A stretch of 64,000 nt of DNA from Methanocorpusculum petauri. Lineage in GTDB: Archaea; Halobacteriota; Methanomicrobia; Methanomicrobiales; Methanocorpusculaceae. The stretch's first letter is position 1. Every line of letters begins with the position of its first letter. Where the stretch lies: contig NZ_JAPTGB010000007.1 in the NCBI RefSeq assembly GCF_026891975.1, positions 27,607-91,606 on the forward strand. The letters run 5' to 3'. The notes under the pieces are model-generated. The model was not told the origin of the DNA. It saw nothing but the letters and a program-made list of their open reading frames with translations, and did not search any database. Both the position numbers and the translations under genes were made by a program. Shown one piece after another: positions 9,185-17,384 of this stretch.

Positions 9185-9535
9185 GTGCCCAAATCATCCG
9201 ATACAGAATCTTATATTCAAACACTAAAACCCACGATCTGGGTTGGCAAAAACGGCTGCACCGAGGATCTGGTGGAGGAAACACGCCGTCAGCTGGATGC
9301 AAGAAAAGTTATCAAGATCAAATGGCTGCAGAGCTGTGATCTCGACGAAGAAGAAATTCTCGAGCTTGCCAAAAAAACATCGGCAGAGGTGCTGGACTCA
9401 CGCGGCAGAATGGTTGTTCTCGGAGCAAAGAACCGGGGCAGACTTCCTGCGGCAGCATCGGTGAAAGGAAAGACATCTGTCAAAAAACAATCAGCACGCG
9501 ACAGAATAAAATCATTTTATCTTGAGAAAAAATAA
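9185..9535 (+). CDS. YhbY/CRM-domain RNA-binding protein
   Basis: A 116-residue protein with a GTG start. Residues ~15-90 match the CRS1-YhbY (CRM) fold: PTIWVGKNG provides the start and the conserved GxxG-type loop, KIKWLQSC the central strand, and a helix-strand end LDSRGRMVVLGAKNRGR. The basic tail (~90-116) fits RNA binding. Bacterial YhbY associates with pre-50S ribosomes; the archaeal role is presumed similar. It stands ahead of the S19e cluster, which fits a ribosome-linked job. Confidence 0.85.
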   Translation: MPKSSDTESYIQTLKPTIWVGKNGCTEDLVEETRRQLDARKVIKIKWLQSCDLDEEEILELAKKTSAEVLDSRGRMVVLGAKNRGRLPAAASVKGKTSVKKQSARDRIKSFYLEKK

Positions 9536-9586
9536 ATCTCCGAACATTTTCCGGCGTCGCATCTTTCTTCATTCATGGGCTGCCCG

Positions 9587-9725
9587 GAAAAACACTGAAC
9601 GCATGTCTGAGATCTGTCTGCTCCGTATGAAGATTCTCAACATCACGGAGCAGATAAGAAAATTACGGAAATACATTATTGTAGGATTCCGTGATGTTTT
9701 TTCTTCTGTGTATTCAGTGTTTTTC
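9587..9725. repeat. Imperfect palindromic repeat element
   Basis: GAAAAACACTGAA (9587-9599) is perfectly inverted at 9713-9725. Inside, CTGCTCCGT (9618-9626) is inverted at 9645-9653, and CATCACGGA (9641-9649) can pair alternatively with 9688-9696. A 20-base stretch at 9704-9723 recurs in reverse orientation at 63467-63486. The gap 9536-9917 otherwise holds only this element and the S19e leader. Confidence 0.5.
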
Positions 9726-9812
9726 ACGGTCTGAACTACGATCAAGGACAGACTATTGACCGGTAATAAACGAATTTAGATATAACATCTTTCTCTCACG
9801 AACTTATTTATT

Positions 9813-9894
9813 GTCTGGACACCAATTGATACAGACTGTTAATGTCATGTGTTGCAGAGAGTATCTCATGCAACCAAATCGTGCCGAAAGGCAC
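9813..9894 (+). promoter_or_regulatory. Structured leader with three hairpins upstream of S19e
   Basis: Three consecutive stem-loops precede the gene: GTCTG/CAGAC (9813-9836); GTTGCA-GAGA paired with TCTC-TGCAAC (9851-9874, 10 bp with a bulged A); and GTGCC-GAAA-GGCAC (9881-9894). A likely TATA element lies upstream at about 9778-9783. The structures end 23 bases before the S19e start. They could mediate feedback control or be a processed small RNA (inference). Confidence 0.45.
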
Positions 9895-9917
9895 GGGCTT
9901 ACAGTGAGGAAAAGTCT

Positions 9918-10367
9918 ATGACTACAGTATTTGACATCCCTGCCAATGCACTCATCGCAAAGGTTGCTGAGGAACTCAAGAACGAGTCCGAAATCAAGGC
10001 ACCCGAGTGGTCCGAGTACGTAAAAACGGGAGTACACAAGCAGATGCCGCCGGAAAATCCAGACTGGTGGTACATCCGTTCCGCAGCAGTGCTGCGTCGT
10101 ATCTATGTTGACGGTCCGATCGGAGTCGAGCGCATGCGCTCGGTCTACGGCGGTATGCAGGACCGCGGCTCCAAGCCGTCCCACTTCAGAAAGGGCAGCG
10201 GCAGCATTGCACGAAAAGTAATGCAGCAGCTGGAAGCAGCAGGTTACATCGAAAAAGTCACCGGCGGCCGCAACGTATCCGCAAAAGGCCGCAAGTTCCT
10301 TGACAACATCGCCCATTCCTTAAAGGAAGAAGCCGTCAAGGAAGCTCCGGGCCTTGCAAAGTACTAA
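9918..10367 (+). CDS. rps19e: 30S ribosomal protein S19e
   Basis: S19e is an archaeal/eukaryotic small-subunit protein needed for late 30S assembly. The ATG at 9918, preceded by GTGAGG, gives 149 residues, the usual length; an upstream in-frame ATG at 9849 would add 23 atypical residues and run through the leader hairpins. Diagnostic stretches are VYDIPANxLI-like ([10 protein letters not shown]), [15 protein letters not shown], and [16 protein letters not shown]. It starts the classic archaeal S19e-PDCD5-L39e-L31e-eIF6-LX-prefoldin-FtsY cluster. Confidence 0.96.
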   Translation: MTTVFDIPANALIAKVAEELKNESEIKAPEWSEYVKTGVHKQMPPENPDWWYIRSAAVLRRIYVDGPIGVERMRSVYGGMQDRGSKPSHFRKGSGSIARKVMQQLEAAGYIEKVTGGRNVSAKGRKFLDNIAHSLKEEAVKEAPGLAKY

Positions 10368-10400
10368 AGAATATCTGACAAAACAGAATGGTGACCAGAA

Positions 10401-10733
10401 ATGGGAGACGATGAACTCGCAGAAATCCGCCGGCAACGCATGATGCAGCTCCAGCAGCAGCAGATGGCCGAACAGGAACAGGCTCAGCGCCAGCAGCAGA
10501 TGCAGGCACAGATTCAGTCTGTTCTCATGCAGGCAATGGAACCTGAAGCCCGCGAGCGGCTGAACACTATCAGACTGACCAAGCCTGAGTTTGCCGCCGC
10601 AGTCGAGCAGCAGATTGTCGCTCTCGCCCAGTCGGGACGCCTGCGTCAGAAAATTACTGATGACCAACTCAAGCAGCTGCTTTCGCAGATTGTGCCGCAG
10701 AAAAAGGAATTCAATATCCGCAGGGTTGGATGA
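10401..10733 (+). CDS. DNA-binding protein of the PDCD5 family
   Basis: A 110-residue homologue of human PDCD5/TFAR19. The N-terminal ~45 residues are a Gln-rich helix, followed by the conserved core (MEPEARERLNTIRLTKPEF, then VEQQIVALAQSGRL) and the C-terminal [10 protein letters not shown]. Archaeal members bind DNA and may contact chaperonin/prefoldin systems. Its stop overlaps the next ATG by four bases (ATGA), showing translational coupling. Confidence 0.94.
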   Translation: MGDDELAEIRRQRMMQLQQQQMAEQEQAQRQQQMQAQIQSVLMQAMEPEARERLNTIRLTKPEFAAAVEQQIVALAQSGRLRQKITDDQLKQLLSQIVPQKKEFNIRRVG

Positions 10734-11323
10734 AAGCGGGTGTGCTCTACAGCGGCGGCAAAGACAGTACTCTTGCCGCAGTTCTGCTTGCGCGGGACTA
10801 TGAGGTGGAGCTGATAACATTCGTGTTCGATCCAAATCACGCAGTCCCTTCCATTGAGGCGGCGGCAAAGGCAACCGGTTTCCCCTGGAAAAAACGCGCC
10901 TTTGCGCCAGGTTTCCTTGATGAGGTTGTCAACAGAATTGTTGAGGACGGGCATCCATCAGATGCCATCAATGAAATCCACCGACGGTCTCTCTGTGCAC
11001 TTGCGCAGGAATATGAGGTGGTCGCCGACGGAACCCGTCGTGATGACCGGGTCCCGATGCGGACAAGTCCCGAAGTACAGAGCCTTGAGATGAAGTACGG
11101 GGTCAGCTATGTGCGGCCTCTGCTTGGCATCGGAAAAAAAGAAATTATCCGGTTATGTGAACAATCCTTTGAGATCGCCTACGGCGAAACAGGAACGATT
11201 CCAAACGGTGATTTCGAAAGTGAGATCAGAGCAGAAATGGTTCGGCGGGGGATTGACTATGTGCCGCTCTTCCCGAAAAACCATGAACAGTCTTTGATCA
11301 TTCGAAAAAAGAATGGTGATTAA
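10730..11323 (+). CDS. PP-loop ATP pyrophosphatase / asparagine-synthase-like (alpha hydrolase) protein
   Basis: A 197-residue adenine-nucleotide alpha-hydrolase. The N-terminal [13 protein letters not shown] is the SGGxDS PP-loop that binds ATP and releases pyrophosphate. Further on, [13 protein letters not shown] and [13 protein letters not shown] match archaeal proteins often labelled asparagine-synthase-related. The substrate is unknown; related enzymes adenylate tRNA bases or carboxylates. It is embedded between PDCD5 and L39e, consistent with a translation-linked role. Confidence 0.82.
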   Translation: MKAGVLYSGGKDSTLAAVLLARDYEVELITFVFDPNHAVPSIEAAAKATGFPWKKRAFAPGFLDEVVNRIVEDGHPSDAINEIHRRSLCALAQEYEVVADGTRRDDRVPMRTSPEVQSLEMKYGVSYVRPLLGIGKKEIIRLCEQSFEIAYGETGTIPNGDFESEIRAEMVRRGIDYVPLFPKNHEQSLIIRKKNGD

Positions 11324-11325
11324 CC

Positions 11326-11478
11326 ATGAGCAAACTTACTAAAGCTCGTAAGATTCGTCTTGCAAAGGCAACCCAGCAGAACCGCCGTGTTCCTGCCTGG
11401 GTCATGATCAAAACCAAGCGTAACGTTGTGTCTCACCCGTGCAGACGCAACTGGAGACGCAGCACTCTGAAGGTGTAA
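11326..11478 (+). CDS. rpl39e: 50S ribosomal protein L39e
   Basis: A 50-residue, very basic protein read directly from the ATG at 11326 to TAA at 11476-11478. It begins [15 protein letters not shown] and contains the family signature [11 protein letters not shown] and the [11 protein letters not shown] end. L39e lines the peptide exit tunnel of the large subunit. It lies three bases after the PP-loop gene and five bases before L31e, inside the ribosomal operon. Confidence 0.95.
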   Translation: MSKLTKARKIRLAKATQQNRRVPAWVMIKTKRNVVSHPCRRNWRRSTLKV

Positions 11479-11482
11479 AAAA

Positions 11483-11746
11483 ATGGTAGAAGCACAAAAG
11501 GAACAGGTATATGTTATTCCGCTCCGTGATGTCAAGCGCGTTCCGTGCTACAAGCGTGCAAACGCTGCAATCAAAGACATCCGCAGCTACCTTGAGCATC
11601 ACATGAAAAGTGATGACGTTAAGCTCGACAAGAGCATTAACGAAGCAGTCTGGGCACGCGGATCCCAGAAACCGCCAAGACGCATTCGTGTTCGTGCAAT
11701 GAAGTTCGAAGACGGACAGGTCCAGGCAGAACTTGCTGAGGAATAA
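11483..11746 (+). CDS. rpl31e: 50S ribosomal protein L31e
   Basis: L31e (87 residues) sits near the tunnel exit of the large subunit, next to the SRP/translocon docking site. Recognised by [20 protein letters not shown] near the N-terminus and the C-terminal [16 protein letters not shown]. It is immediately followed by eIF6 with no gap. Confidence 0.95.
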   Translation: MVEAQKEQVYVIPLRDVKRVPCYKRANAAIKDIRSYLEHHMKSDDVKLDKSINEAVWARGSQKPPRRIRVRAMKFEDGQVQAELAEE

Positions 11747-12415
11747 ATGGACCATACCCTGTCACTGAATGGAGACCCGAACATCGGCGTCTTTGCCCGT
11801 GTCTTTGAAGACATTGCCTTTATTCCGATCGACTCTCCGGAGGAGTTCAGAACAAAGATAGCGGAAGCTCTTGATGTAGAGGTTATTCCTACCTTTATCC
11901 AGGGCTCGTCCGTGATCGGTCTTCTTCTTACCGGCAACTCACGCGGATTTGTTGTTTCCGGTCTCATTCACGATTCTGAACTTGAACTTCTGCAGGAGTA
12001 CGGCGATGTCCTGCTCCTCGGGGAAGAGATGAATGCGGCAGGGAACGTTATTCTTACCAATGATTCATTCGCGGTTGTGCATCCGGACATGTCGTCTGAG
12101 ATGCGCAGAATGGTGGCTGAGTTCCTGAAAGTCGAGACGATCCCGATGTCCTTTGGCGGTGTCGGAACAGTCGGTATGGCGGGAGCCTGCACAAATGCAG
12201 GCATTCTGCTGCCGGCCCGAAGCAGCCCTGATGAACTGGATCATCTCGAAAACAGTCTTCCGACAGCGGACGTTTCCGTCGGTACCGGCTCCGTGAACAT
12301 GGGGTCGGGCCTGATTGGAACCGGTTTGCTCGTGAACAGCAAGGGTTATCTGGCGGGAAACGCTACCACGGGTTTTGAACTCGGTAGAATTGAAGATGTA
12401 TTTGGATTTCTGTGA
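11747..12415 (+). CDS. eif6: Translation initiation factor 6 (aIF6), ribosome anti-association factor
   Basis: aIF6 binds the large subunit and blocks joining with the small subunit. The 222-residue length and pentein-like internal repeats fit the family: GDPNIGVFARVFED, GNSRGFVVSGLI, VILTNDSFAVVHPD, VGTVGMAGACTNAGILLP and NSKGYLAGNATTGFELGRIE. It starts at the base after L31e and ends 11 bases before LX. Confidence 0.96.
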   Translation: MDHTLSLNGDPNIGVFARVFEDIAFIPIDSPEEFRTKIAEALDVEVIPTFIQGSSVIGLLLTGNSRGFVVSGLIHDSELELLQEYGDVLLLGEEMNAAGNVILTNDSFAVVHPDMSSEMRRMVAEFLKVETIPMSFGGVGTVGMAGACTNAGILLPARSSPDELDHLENSLPTADVSVGTGSVNMGSGLIGTGLLVNSKGYLAGNATTGFELGRIEDVFGFL

Positions 12416-12426
12416 GGTGAAAAAAT

Positions 12427-12612
12427 ATGCCGAAATTCGAGGTTAAGGGCACGTTCAAAAACGATGGACAGATGAAGCCCTATACAAAGACAGTCGATGC
12501 ACCAAGCGAGCGTCTTGCAGGAGAGTTTACTCTTGCGACGATTGGCAGCAAGCACCGGCTCGAGCGAAAATATATTACTGTTGATTCTGTAAAGGCTATC
12601 AATGGCGAGTAA
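12427..12612 (+). CDS. rplX: 50S ribosomal protein L18Ae / LX
   Basis: A 61-residue archaeal LX protein (half of eukaryotic L18a/L20). Recognised by FEVKGTFKNDGQMKPYTKTV and the GSKHRLERKYITV end. A GAGGTG ribosome-binding site lies eight bases ahead of the ATG. Its 3' end overlaps the prefoldin alpha start by 11 bases, as in other archaea. Confidence 0.92.
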   Translation: MPKFEVKGTFKNDGQMKPYTKTVDAPSERLAGEFTLATIGSKHRLERKYITVDSVKAINGE

Positions 12613-13051
12613 TGCAAATCAGGCAACTCTGGAACAGGAGGTACAGACCCTCCGTTCCTATGCCGCAGAGTATTCCCAGCAGTTTGAACTTCTGTCCCAG
12701 CAGCTGCGGTTTATCGAGTCGGCACGCGCAGAGTCGCTTGCCTCTATTGAGGCACTGGAGGCTCTGGCAGCCGCAGACGGAGAGGTTTCCACTCTCTTGG
12801 GTCTCGGTGGCGGCGTGTCGGTTCGTGCAACTGTGCAGGATACAAAGAAGATGCTTGTCGGGATTGGCGCAGGTGTTACGGTTGAGAAATCAACCGAAGA
12901 GGCAGTCTCTTTCCTGCGTGACCGGATCACCGAAATGGATGCGTCCGGCAAACGGCTCTCCGAGTCTCTCGGAAAGCTGCAGAGTCAGATGGCAGCGGTT
13001 GAACAGCGCATGCAGGAGATTTATGCTTCTGCACAGCAGCAGATCCGCTGA
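12602..13051 (+). CDS. pfdA: Prefoldin alpha subunit
   Basis: A 149-residue subunit of the jellyfish-shaped prefoldin chaperone, which hands unfolded proteins to the thermosome. It shows two long heptad helices (N-terminal ~5-60 and C-terminal ~105-149) flanking the beta-hairpin centre with LGGGVSVRATVQDTKKMLVG and IGAGVTVEKS. The ATG at 12602 overlaps LX. A 325-base gene-free interval follows. Confidence 0.94.
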   Translation: MASNANQATLEQEVQTLRSYAAEYSQQFELLSQQLRFIESARAESLASIEALEALAAADGEVSTLLGLGGGVSVRATVQDTKKMLVGIGAGVTVEKSTEEAVSFLRDRITEMDASGKRLSESLGKLQSQMAAVEQRMQEIYASAQQQIR

Positions 13052-13376
13052 TATTTCTTTCTCTTTTATTTTAAAAAATTTTCAAAAAGACAGTTCATTT
13101 CTTTTTGGGGGACTATCAGCAATGCGAACTCCCGAGATAATGCCTTTCACTGTTGGAGATCTGTGTGTACCGGTTTTGGTGTCATTGTGTTTCAGCCCGG
13201 GTTTTGCAAGAGAGAAAACATCACTCAAGATTCTGTGCTACCATGATGTCTGTATCCTGGGTTCAAAGGTATGCTGTTCCGAATTTCTCTCGGAAATAGG
13301 GAGTAAAATCAGGGTTTTGTCGCTCTTGAGGTAAAGAGCAGAGGCAATTTATACTCTCAGGAGGAATGAATAAATA
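13052..13376. other. Gene-free interval before ftsY
   Basis: T-rich runs just after prefoldin (13055-13085) may terminate transcription. The middle can be read as a 70-codon Cys-rich frame (13122-13334), but it has no recognisable motif and no ribosome-binding site. A TTTATA element at 13348-13353 and a GGAGG at 13360-13364 precede ftsY. Nothing else is evident. Confidence 0.4.
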
Positions 13377-14543
13377 ATGTTTGAAGGGCTGAAGAAAAAA
13401 CTCGGCGGCATTACTAAAAAGCTGGGCAAGAGTGTGGAGTCCGCCTCAGTGACAACTGAGGTTGAGACTGACACCCCTCTGCTCGAAACCCCTGCCGCCC
13501 CCGATACCCCAGAACCGGTCGAGGTGCCGGAAACGGAAACTGCCGTGCCAACCCCCGTTTCCGTATCTCCCCCGATTTCACCACCATCCCCTGCGGTTGA
13601 GGCCACAGTTTCTCTTTCCGCAGAAAATCCGTCGGTGACTGACGCGAAAAAGCCCGGATTTTTTGGCAAGTTAAGGACACTGGTTGTTGAACGGGAGTTC
13701 GTCCTCTCGGAAAAAGACATCGACGAAGCTCTGTTTGAGTTACAGATGGTACTTCTTGAATCCGATGTTGCATTCCCGGTTGCAGAGGCGATTACCGATC
13801 ACATGAAAAAAGAACTGGTCGGAACTCACAGAAAAATCCGTGAGTCGCCCGAAGAGGTTGTCACGAATGCACTCAAGCACGCTATTGAGGATGTGCTCGG
13901 TGATGGATTTGATCTGGTCGGCTACATCAGAGCACACGACAAACCGGTGAAGATTCTCTTCACCGGCGTAAACGGAACAGGAAAGACCACCTCGGTTGCA
14001 AAAATAGCATATTATCTCCAGAGTCAGGGGTTGTCCGTTGTTGTCGGTGCCGGTGATACGTTCCGTGCCGGAGCGATTGAACAGATCCGTGTTCACTGCG
14101 ACCGGCTTGGTATCAAACTTATTGCCCATCAGGAAGGAGCAGACCCGTCCGCAGTTCTCTATGATACGGTGGAGTACGCCAAAGCCCACAACATTGATGT
14201 GGTCCTGGCCGACTCTGCGGGCCGGTTCCATAACCGTGTGAACCTGATGAATCAGCTGGAGAAGATCAAACGGGTGATGAAGCCCGATCTCGTCTTCTAT
14301 GTTGACGAGGCGGTTGCCGGAAACGATGCAGTGATCCGTGCCGAAGAGTTTGAAAAGACTGTTTCCACCAATGGTGTGATTCTGACAAAAGTGGATATGG
14401 ATCCGAAAGGCGGTGCCGCAATCTCTATAGCCTACACCATCGGCAAACCGCTGGTGTTCCTCGGTGTCGGTCAGGAGTACTCGGATATGAAGCCCTTTAC
14501 CCCTGCATTGATCATTGATGAAATCTTCGGAGATGAGGAATAA
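13377..14543 (+). CDS. ftsY: Signal recognition particle receptor FtsY
   Basis: FtsY (388 residues) is the membrane-associated SRP receptor GTPase. After a short amphipathic N-terminus comes an extended Pro/Thr/Glu-rich linker (~25-95), then the N domain (~100-190) and the G domain. G motifs: [13 protein letters not shown] (P-loop), [29 protein letters not shown], and [10 protein letters not shown]. The GAGDTFRA insertion box is conserved. Its TAATG end overlaps the srp54 start, so the two SRP GTPases are coupled. Confidence 0.96.
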   Translation: MFEGLKKKLGGITKKLGKSVESASVTTEVETDTPLLETPAAPDTPEPVEVPETETAVPTPVSVSPPISPPSPAVEATVSLSAENPSVTDAKKPGFFGKLRTLVVEREFVLSEKDIDEALFELQMVLLESDVAFPVAEAITDHMKKELVGTHRKIRESPEEVVTNALKHAIEDVLGDGFDLVGYIRAHDKPVKILFTGVNGTGKTTSVAKIAYYLQSQGLSVVVGAGDTFRAGAIEQIRVHCDRLGIKLIAHQEGADPSAVLYDTVEYAKAHNIDVVLADSAGRFHNRVNLMNQLEKIKRVMKPDLVFYVDEAVAGNDAVIRAEEFEKTVSTNGVILTKVDMDPKGGAAISIAYTIGKPLVFLGVGQEYSDMKPFTPALIIDEIFGDEE

Positions 14544-15889
14544 TGGGACTTGATAATCTTTCCAACTCGCTGAAGGATGCGATGAAGAAACTCGCCGGAA
14601 AAACGGTCATTGATCGTGCGGCGGTGGATGAGCTGGTCCGCGATCTTCAGCGGGCGCTGCTCTCGGCGGATGTGAACGTGAAGCTCGTGATGCAGCTGTC
14701 GCAGTCGATCAAGTCGCGGGCGCTGGATGAGGATCTTCCCAAAGGGATGAACGTCCGCGAGCATGTGCTGCGGATTGTGTATCAGGAGCTGGTGAACCTC
14801 GTCGGCAAAGAGGCAGAGTTTAGTCTGCGTCCCCAGAAAATTCTGATGGCTGGTCTGCAGGGATCCGGTAAGACGACGACGACCGGAAAACTGTGCCGCT
14901 ATTTCCAGCGAAAAGGGCTGAAGGTCGGGGCAATCGGTGCCGATAACTTCCGGCCCGGTGCCTATGCACAGCTGGAGACTCTGTGCAAAAAGATCAATGT
15001 TCCCTGCTACGGCGATCCAAAAGAAAAAGATGCGGTGAAGATTACCCGGGATGGTCTTGCGGCTCTGAAAGATGTGGAGGTTGTCATCGTAGATACGGCT
15101 GGCCGCCATGCACTGGAGGACGATCTGATCGAGGAGATTATGCAGATCAATGATCTGCTCAAACCGGATCACCGCTGGCTGGTGATCGATGCGGCACTGG
15201 GTCAGGCGGCACGCGATCAGGCGAAACGGTTCCATGAAGCCATCGGTATCGACGGCGTGATCGTCACCAAGATGGATGGTACGGCCAAAGGTGGAGGTGC
15301 AATGTCCGCAGTTTCCGAGACAGAGTCCGGCATTGTGTTCATCGGTAACGGTGAGACGATCGAGGATCTGGAACGGTTCGATGCGAACGGATTCATCTCC
15401 CGGCTGCTCGGAATGGGCGATCTGAAAGCGCTTGTCGAGAAAGCTGAAGAGGCCATCAAGCCGGAGGATGTGGACGTCAATGCGATGCTGCGCGGCAAGT
15501 TCACGCTGAACGATATGTACAAGCAGCTTGAAGCGGTGCAGAAGATGGGGCCGTTAAAGCAGGTGCTCTCAATGCTGCCGCTTGGCGGGATGAATGTGCC
15601 GTCAGAAGCACTGGACGGAACAGCAGATCGGATGAAGAAGTTCCGTATCATTATGGACTCGATGACACCGCAGGAGCTGGACGAGCCGTCGCTCATCAAC
15701 ACATCCCGTATGACGCGGGTTGCGAAAGGATCGGGGGCGACGGTTGACGAGGTGCGGGAGCTTATCAAATACTACAAGATGATGCAGAAGACGCTGAAAG
15801 GATTCCGCGGAAACCGGATGGCAATGAACAAAATGATGAAGCAGATGAGCAAAGGCGGCGGCGATCTTGGCGGCATGGGCCCGATGTGA
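14543..15889 (+). CDS. srp54: Signal recognition particle protein SRP54
   Basis: A 448-residue SRP GTPase that binds signal sequences and 7S RNA. N domain ~1-90; G domain with [27 protein letters not shown] and [11 protein letters not shown]; a Met-rich M domain (~300-430) that contacts RNA and signal peptide; and a glycine/methionine tail. Codon use here is more GC-rich (CTG, GCG) than in ftsY, which is a mild contrast only. T-rich DNA follows the stop. Confidence 0.97.
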   Translation: MGLDNLSNSLKDAMKKLAGKTVIDRAAVDELVRDLQRALLSADVNVKLVMQLSQSIKSRALDEDLPKGMNVREHVLRIVYQELVNLVGKEAEFSLRPQKILMAGLQGSGKTTTTGKLCRYFQRKGLKVGAIGADNFRPGAYAQLETLCKKINVPCYGDPKEKDAVKITRDGLAALKDVEVVIVDTAGRHALEDDLIEEIMQINDLLKPDHRWLVIDAALGQAARDQAKRFHEAIGIDGVIVTKMDGTAKGGGAMSAVSETESGIVFIGNGETIEDLERFDANGFISRLLGMGDLKALVEKAEEAIKPEDVDVNAMLRGKFTLNDMYKQLEAVQKMGPLKQVLSMLPLGGMNVPSEALDGTADRMKKFRIIMDSMTPQELDEPSLINTSRMTRVAKGSGATVDEVRELIKYYKMMQKTLKGFRGNRMAMNKMMKQMSKGGGDLGGMGPM

Positions 15890-15917
15890 AAATAAGTTAC
15901 AATATTTTTTTGAAGAA

Positions 15918-16349
15918 TTATTTTTCCGTGGTAGTGTCCGGATTGTGGTATGGAGGCTCCGGCTCGGCAATAGTTGTCTCCTCAAGCAGACCGCCTGAGT
16001 AATAAGCGTCCGTTTTCGAATATTTTTTCAGCTGCTCAGAGAGGTATCGAATTCTTTTGTCTTTTTCTTCGATGATCTCACGCTGATACGCGATGTATCT
16101 TTCCTGAAATGTGCGAAGTTCGTCAATTCTTTCTCGTTGAAGTGCAATGACCTGTTCAGCCAGTTCAAGTTTTTCCCCGATTTTCTCTTCGTTTCCATCC
16201 ACAGACATCCAGTGCTCCAGAGCAGAACGAATAAACTGGATCTTTGTCTCTGACCGTCCCTTCATGTACTCATTGAACTTCTGAATGAAATCGGCGCCGA
16301 GCCGCAAGTTTATCTGATCCGAGGGACGTTTCCGGATACTACCCGCCAT
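15918..16349 (-). CDS. Ribbon-helix-helix protein with C-terminal coiled coil (RHH-2)
   Basis: From the ATG at 16349 the product has 143 residues (an in-frame start at 16397 adds 16). The N-terminus is basic; residues ~9-50 show an RHH pattern (DQINLRLGADFIQKFNEY, then KIQFIRSALEHW), followed by WMSVDG and a long coiled coil (~60-120) with an acidic/polar tail. It shares order and the W-x-SVDG motif with RHH-1 (2710-3090). Direct repeats upstream look like its operator. Family unknown; a DNA-binding, oligomerising regulator is inferred. Confidence 0.72.
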   Translation of the reverse strand: MAGSIRKRPSDQINLRLGADFIQKFNEYMKGRSETKIQFIRSALEHWMSVDGNEEKIGEKLELAEQVIALQRERIDELRTFQERYIAYQREIIEEKDKRIRYLSEQLKKYSKTDAYYSGGLLEETTIAEPEPPYHNPDTTTEK

Positions 16350-16389
16350 TAGATTACAAGTTTCCCAATGGATAGGTATAAGTATATGG

Positions 16390-16426
16390 ATAGTCAATAG
16401 ATATAATTTGCATAGTCAAAAGATAT
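16390..16426. promoter_or_regulatory. Direct-repeat operator candidate upstream of RHH-2
   Basis: ATAGTCAATAGATAT (16390-16404) is repeated as ATAGTCAAAAGATAT (16412-16426), 14 of 15 bases identical, with a 22-base register, i.e. two helical turns. It lies about 40 bases upstream of the RHH-2 start. Phased direct repeats are the usual target of RHH dimers binding side by side; autoregulation is inferred. Confidence 0.5.
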
Positions 16427-16701
16427 TTATTTGCTACAACCATCTGTTGCAGAAAACAAAAAATATCCTTCATGAAGAGGTATTACGGAGAAAAACAGAT
16501 GCATTTCTGTATTTTTCGTTTACTCTCCGGTGACAGAAAAAAGTCTGCCCGAACAGGAAATACATGTATTTCCGCGAACTGGTGAGTATACCAAATGTGT
16601 ATGTCCCCAGTATCAAACATGATGGGGAGTCATGTTTCAGTCGGACAAATTGGCCAAGAGATTCGTTTTTTCTGTCAGACAGACTTTCTGATATCGCGAG
16701 A
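16427..16701. other. Gene-free interval
   Basis: Between the RHH-2 operator and the TfoX-like gene I see no convincing gene. An 80-codon minus-strand frame (16470-16712) has no recognisable motif and overlaps the end of the TfoX gene. Base composition is AT-rich. Confidence 0.4.
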
Positions 16702-17019
16702 CTATTGTCCAAATTTTGATTTTTTCAGTTCTCCACAGGTTGTACGGATGAGCTGTACCAGAAGTTTTTGATCATCAAACTCAGTGATGAGAAAACATTT
16801 GGTTTTGGACCCTTCATACGGAAACGTAATTTCCGTATTCGGCAACAGCTGTTTTCCCCCTTCAGTAATTTTTACAAACAACAGATTATCGCAGATGCAG
16901 GCACAGTACACGTCATCACAGTAAATTCCGTACTCACCGAACATTTTCCGGTACCGGATACTGCCTGCCTCATCAATCATATCACAAACATAGCGGACAA
17001 ACTCTTCTGTTGAGGCCAT
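16702..17019 (-). CDS. TfoX N-terminal-domain protein
   Basis: The ATG at 17019 gives 105 residues (an upstream ATG at 17058 adds 13 atypical ones). It matches the TfoX/Sxy N-terminal domain family: EFVRYVCDMIDEAG, then RKMFGEYGIYCDDVYCACI and LLFVKITEGG. In gamma-proteobacteria TfoX proteins regulate competence; in archaea the stand-alone domain has no established role. Three cysteines lie close together (CDDVYCACIC). It appears monocistronic. Confidence 0.75.
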   Translation of the reverse strand: MASTEEFVRYVCDMIDEAGSIRYRKMFGEYGIYCDDVYCACICDNLLFVKITEGGKQLLPNTEITFPYEGSKTKCFLITEFDDQKLLVQLIRTTCGELKKSKFGQ

Positions 17020-17384
17020 ATCGTTTTTGTTGGTGCCGGCTGCATATAACTCCCGCACCCGCGTACAGGGAAAATGCGTATTGCCCGGTATGCAGGAAAA
17101 AGAGTATTATTTTTCAAAAAATCAGACAGAATAAAAAAACATTTGAAACAGGCTGGCAAAGTTCATGATCAAAACCGAACTCCATCAGTCCTCCAGAACA
17201 ATGAGAATCAGAACCAAAAAAATCTGTCCAGCCGATTTTCCTCAGCACATATTCCTGAGGGACAAAATCAGAAATTTTCTGACCGCATGTCTGGTCCCTC
17301 CTCATGTACCGACTGGTATAGTTGGAACAAAAGACTTACGCAGAATGATATCCGTGACATCCCCATCCTTATCCCCGCCGACAC
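17020..17384. other. Gene-free interval with palindromes and a possible MITE end
   Basis: This 365-base stretch holds CCTCAG/CTGAGG (17240-17260), a perfect 15-base palindrome TCAGAAATTTTCTGA (17268-17282), and GACTTACGCAG at 17333-17343, which matches the ends of the element at 7234-7306. Plus-strand frames across it lack coding character. Confidence 0.4.

Noticed and set aside
9900..9920. GTGAGGAAAAGTC before S19e resembles the RNase P RNA CR-I motif GAGGAAAGTC
   Set aside because: No matching CR-V or long-range helices nearby, and the S19e ATG follows directly; more likely a ribosome-binding region.
13122..13334. 70-codon Cys-rich frame before ftsY
   Set aside because: No ribosome-binding site, no recognisable motif, and it is the tail of a frame that shadows prefoldin.
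16470..16712. 80-codon minus-strand frame between RHH-2 and the TfoX-like gene
   Set aside because: No motif, and it overlaps the real downstream gene.
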